This document shows, one piece after another, positions 6,492 through 8,558 of a stretch of 8,558 bases of DNA (positions are counted from its first letter, which is position 1; the number at the start of each line of letters is the position of its first letter). The position numbers were made by a program, and so were the translations under genes. This stretch comes from Desulfosarcina sp. (GTDB lineage: Bacteria; Desulfobacterota; Desulfobacteria; Desulfobacterales; Desulfosarcinaceae): assembly GCA_018224455.1 (NCBI GenBank), contig JAGTUY010000443.1, positions 1-8,558 of the forward strand, in the 5' to 3' direction. The notes under the pieces were generated by a model. The model ran no database searches. It saw only the letters and a program-made list of their open reading frames with translations, and was not told the DNA's origin.

Positions 6492-7580
6492 ATGCAGACT
6501 CGCAGAAGATTGCCGGTTGCGCTTCTGGTGGCTGTCGTGGCAGCCGTGGCCCTTGGAGCCCCGTGCCGGATCCATGCTCAGGCAACCATCGTCATCGATG
6601 TTCTTGACGGGCCAGGCGAGGGCTTCAACGATCCCGGTGCCCCTGACCCGGCCTCAATAGCCGGCGGAAATGCCGGTGCAACCCTTGGGGATCAACGGTT
6701 CGTTGCCTTCGAACACGCCGCGGCAATATGGGCCGGCCTGCTCGACAGCAGCCAGGCAATCATCGTCGGCGCAACATTCGATCCGCAGCCGTGTGAAGCC
6801 ACGACTGCCAGCCTCGGTGCGGCAGGCACGAACACGGTGCATCGCGACTTCACCGGGGCGCCGGTAACCCACACATGGTATCCTGCCGCGCTGGCCAACG
6901 CACTGGCAGGAGCCGACCTGGCGCCGGGAATTAGTGACATCGACGCCACTTTCAACAGCGCCATAGACGATTCGGCCTGCGCATTTCCAAAAGTCTGGTA
7001 CTACGGCCTGGATGAGAATCCGCCTGCCGGCACCATCGACTTTGTCAGCGTTGTGCTGCACGAACTGGGTCACGGCCTTGGTTTTCAAACCTTCGTGGAT
7101 CTCGGCACCGGCGCCAAGCTCAATAATGTTGACGATGTTTTCATGCTGTGGCTGGAAAATCACTCGACCGGAGAACTTTATCCCGAGATGACTGATGGGG
7201 CGCGTGTTTCAGCGAGCGTCGATACGGGCAACCTTCATTGGGTCGGCCCCGATGTGGTTGCCCAAAGTGGCCGATTGACTTCAGGCCGCCACCCGAGCGG
7301 CCACGTGGCGATGCACGCCCCCGACCCGCAGGACCCCGGATCTTCGGTATCACACTTCAGCAGCGCATTGAGTCCAGACGAACTGATGGAACCGTCGCTC
7401 ACGGGTGCAACCCACGACGTGGGATTGGCCGCGGCATTGATGCAGGATATCGGTTGGTCCACCTCCTCGTCGCTGAAGACGACTGCAACGCCGCCAGCCA
7501 ATGTTTCACTTTCCGACGGCGGAGGCAGCGGGAGTTGTTTCATTGCCGTGATGACCGGATCACTCAACCTCTCCAGATAA
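6492..7580 (+). CDS. secreted leishmanolysin-like zinc metallopeptidase with a degenerate CFI-box tail
   Basis: The 362-residue product starts at ATG 6492, seven bases after GGAG; an in-frame ATG at 6471 overlaps the previous gene and lacks a site. Residues 1-30 form a signal peptide (basic start, VALLVAVVAAVALGA core, likely cleavage after HAQ). The zinc site is HELGHGLGF (190-198). The eleventh position of a standard metzincin motif is Thr, not His. A later SSVSHF (His288) and LMEP (Met299) suggest that the third ligand and Met-turn come after a long insertion, as in leishmanolysin (M8). The domain closes with LAAALMQDIGW (312-322). After a Ser/Thr/Gly linker the end reads GGSGSCFIAVMTGS (343-356). 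CFIA matches the start of a CFI-box C-terminal sorting tail, but the usual ATAAYGS stretch and the basic LR-FRD end are missing. The protein is probably released or surface-held and degrades extracellular protein. Substrate is unknown. Confidence 0.85.
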   Translation: MQTRRRLPVALLVAVVAAVALGAPCRIHAQATIVIDVLDGPGEGFNDPGAPDPASIAGGNAGATLGDQRFVAFEHAAAIWAGLLDSSQAIIVGATFDPQPCEATTASLGAAGTNTVHRDFTGAPVTHTWYPAALANALAGADLAPGISDIDATFNSAIDDSACAFPKVWYYGLDENPPAGTIDFVSVVLHELGHGLGFQTFVDLGTGAKLNNVDDVFMLWLENHSTGELYPEMTDGARVSASVDTGNLHWVGPDVVAQSGRLTSGRHPSGHVAMHAPDPQDPGSSVSHFSSALSPDELMEPSLTGATHDVGLAAALMQDIGWSTSSSLKTTATPPANVSLSDGGGSGSCFIAVMTGSLNLSR

Positions 7581-7629
7581 ACACCCGGCGTCCATTGCGT
7601 CTCGAGTTGAGAGAAAAAAGAGGGCACCA

Positions 7630-7653
7630 GGGTCAGGTCTTCACATTTGACCC
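7630..7653. repeat. GGGTCA/TGACCC inverted repeat, mobile-element-like
   Basis: GGGTCA (7630-7635) and TGACCC (7648-7653) flank GGTCTTCACATT, giving a perfect six-pair hairpin. The sequence resembles the GGGTCAGGTCTT...TTTGAC repeats that often accompany REP-associated IS200-like transposases; this is recollection of a pattern, not a search result. It lies between the peptidase stop and the end of the intI relic, so it may mark a rearrangement boundary or act as a bidirectional transcription barrier. Confidence 0.35.
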
Positions 7654-7674
7654 CAAAATCCCAAAACCTTCAGC

Positions 7675-8366
7675 TTAGGGCTCCTTCGAGGTATCCGACG
7701 GGGAAAGCGGCCCACCGGCACGAAGGGCATCCAGGGGGCTGGCCACCGCCGCCAGGTTCTTCTGCATGACATGGGTATAAATCTCGGTGGTTTTCACATC
7801 CGCATGACCCATCAGTTCCTGGACGATCCGAATATTGACGCCATTTTCGAGCAGGTGAGTGGCGTAGCTGTGGCGAAACGTGTGACAGGTGACCCGCTTG
7901 CTCAGCCCGGTGCGGCGCACGGCTGCGCGCACTGCCTTTTGCAGCCCGGAGGCGAGGACATGGTGGCGGCGCTCCATTTGAGCACCGCATGAGTTTCCTC
8001 AACGGACATCACCACTGGCAGCCTGGGACGACGTTTGGCTCTTATCGGGGCTATCTTGTCATTTATGTCAATATGAAGAACCTGTTTATACAAAAAGATA
8101 ATGGCGTTTAAAGCCTGTTGCTGGGTCGCCGCCGAAACCTTCTGCGATGTTGCCAAGTGACTGAGGAAGGTCTCGACCTCCTTGGCGCCCAACTCCCTGG
8201 GATGGCGGTTGACGCCGAAGTAACGGATATACTTAAGTATCCATTTACAGTAGGTCTTTTCCGTGTTAAATGCGTAATGATGGTAACGAAGGACCTGACG
8301 GACCTGATCCATTAACTTCAGGTCAGGATTTGGGGTGAATTTGGTTTTGGTTTCCACTATAGGCAT
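7675..8366 (-). pseudogene. intI: integron integrase, disrupted by internal deletion and frameshift
   Basis: Two frames on the minus strand are the two ends of one tyrosine recombinase. The first 130 codons (8366-7977) match the core-binding half of IntI proteins ([57 protein letters not shown]). The second part (about 7977-7675, 100 codons) holds RRHHV, the HTFRH box (His, Arg), LMGH (His), the nucleophile Tyr in YTHVM and the typical SPLDAL end. The parts overlap by one base in shifted frames. About 110 residues are missing between them, including the first catalytic Arg, the catalytic Lys region and the IntI-specific insertion. About 230 of roughly 320-340 residues remain, so the enzyme is dead. 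AGGA stands only one base before the ATG; GTG at 8357 is better spaced and could have been the start. The Y-recombinase fold could suggest XerC/D, but the pattern is IntI. Confidence 0.88.
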
Positions 8367-8379
8367 ATCCTAAAATCAA

Positions 8380-8413
8380 AAAGTGGAAAATTTAAGGGCT
8401 TATTTTCCACTTT
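8380..8413. repeat. 12-bp perfect inverted repeat upstream of intI
   Basis: AAAGTGGAAAAT (8380-8391) and ATTTTCCACTTT (8402-8413) are perfect inverted repeats around a ten-base loop. The element lies just before the intI start codon in the spacer to the DUF4160 gene. A further TTTCCACT at 8351-8358, inside intI codons 3-6, can pair with AGTGGAAA at 8382-8389, so the middle arm has two possible partners. It could act as an operator, a leader structure or part of a recombination site. Confidence 0.6.
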
Positions 8414-8428
8414 CCGCACGTAATATGC

Positions 8429-8456
8429 CAATACTTGGAAAATTTTCCATGTATTG
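8429..8456. repeat. 28-bp near-perfect palindrome in the intI-DUF4160 spacer
   Basis: CAATACTTGGAAAA (8429-8442) is followed at once by TTTTCCATGTATTG (8443-8456). The two halves are reverse complements apart from a single T/T position. It contains TGGAAAAT and ATTTTCCA, the same octamer as in the hairpin 16 bases to its left. A palindrome without a loop is typical of a binding site for a dimeric protein rather than an RNA hairpin. It could control the leftward intI relic, the rightward DUF4160 gene or both. Confidence 0.6.
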
Positions 8457-8503
8457 CCGCTGTTCGCCGTATCTGCGCCATGATTTTTACCAATTTCACT
8501 GGA

Positions 8504-8510
8504 GTTGAGC
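8504..8510 (+). other. GTTRRRY match, possible integron core site
   Basis: GTTGAGC fits the GTTRRRY core at which IntI recombines attI and cassette ends. It lies immediately before the DUF4160 start codon and 138 bases from the intI start, where a cassette boundary would be expected. The motif is short: about one match per 1,000 bases per strand is expected by chance. No inverted partner site is evident beside it. It also overlaps the spacing between GGAG and the ATG. Confidence 0.2.
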
Positions 8511-8558
8511 ATGCCTGAAATAAGCCGGTTTTATGGTATAATCGTTGCCATGTTTTTC
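8511..8558 (+). CDS. DUF4160 domain protein, start only (runs off the window)
   Basis: ATG at 8511 follows GGAG (8501-8504) by six bases. The first 16 codons read MPEISRFYGIIVAMFF, which matches the highly recognisable start of DUF4160 proteins (family pattern MP-ISRFYGI-I-MF, then usually NDHNPPHFH). The family comprises small proteins of about 80-100 residues, often encoded beside a DUF2442 gene and suspected to form toxin-antitoxin-like pairs; its biochemical role is not established. The gene diverges from the intI relic, in the position of a first integron cassette. The palindrome at 8429-8456 lies in its likely promoter region, which is also where autoregulation would be expected. Only the N-terminus is visible, so intactness cannot be judged. 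Confidence 0.8.
   Translation, partial: MPEISRFYGIIVAMFF

Noticed and set aside
7965..7990. Programmed -1 frameshift joining the two intI parts
   Set aside because: The reading frames overlap by one base at an A-rich spot, but a shift would still leave out about 110 residues with essential catalytic positions, so no functional product would result.
8515..8542. CTGAAA-16-TATAAT with an extended -10, as a promoter
   Set aside because: It lies within the first codons of the DUF4160 frame, whose start and Shine-Dalgarno are convincing. It is probably codon-driven chance.
1..8558. CRISPR array, tRNA, rRNA or riboswitch
   Set aside because: No regularly spaced repeats, cloverleaf or known riboswitch core was seen on reading either strand.

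Overview
The window looks like a chromosomal stretch from a GC-rich bacterium. The gene families and the mix of metabolic, transport and mobile-element remnants would fit a Desulfobacterales-type deltaproteobacterium (Desulfobacterota), but no marker gene settles this and the assignment is a guess. All intact genes have ordinary bacterial starts with Shine-Dalgarno sequences, and gene order is compact.

Left part (1-2330): about 260 bases without a gene, then a minus-strand, translationally coupled pair, pncA (nicotinamidase) and pncB (nicotinate phosphoribosyltransferase). Together they turn nicotinamide into nicotinate and then nicotinate mononucleotide, the deamidating route of NAD salvage. 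A good promoter candidate lies in front of pncA. Divergent from it is a broken GntR/FadR-type regulator gene (2329-2788) with an amber codon, a frameshift and a missing centre.

Middle (2790-5910): a spacer with a REP-like hairpin, then an ArsB/NhaD/SLC13-type (IT superfamily) permease, a 122-residue small membrane protein with its own candidate promoter, and a 401-residue polytopic membrane protein of unknown function that carries an internal repeat (E-x2-N-x-F ... W-x-Y-T).

Right-middle (6089-7580): a two-gene unit for exported proteins. The first is a small signal-peptide-bearing protein with a conserved-looking tail. The second is a secreted leishmanolysin-like zinc peptidase whose C-terminus has the Cys-Phe-Ile start of a CFI-box sorting tail, which then appears degenerate.

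Right end (7630-8558): a minus-strand integron-type integrase gene (intI) disabled by an internal deletion of roughly 110 codons and a frameshift, including loss of the first catalytic Arg. Next come two strong palindromes that share the octamer TGGAAAAT, then the first 16 codons of a DUF4160 gene read rightward off the window. The head-to-head layout of intI and a small toxin-antitoxin-associated gene, with a GTTRRRY match just before its start codon, is what a decayed integron platform with a first cassette would look like. This is the most interesting hypothesis here and is unproven without the sequence to the right.
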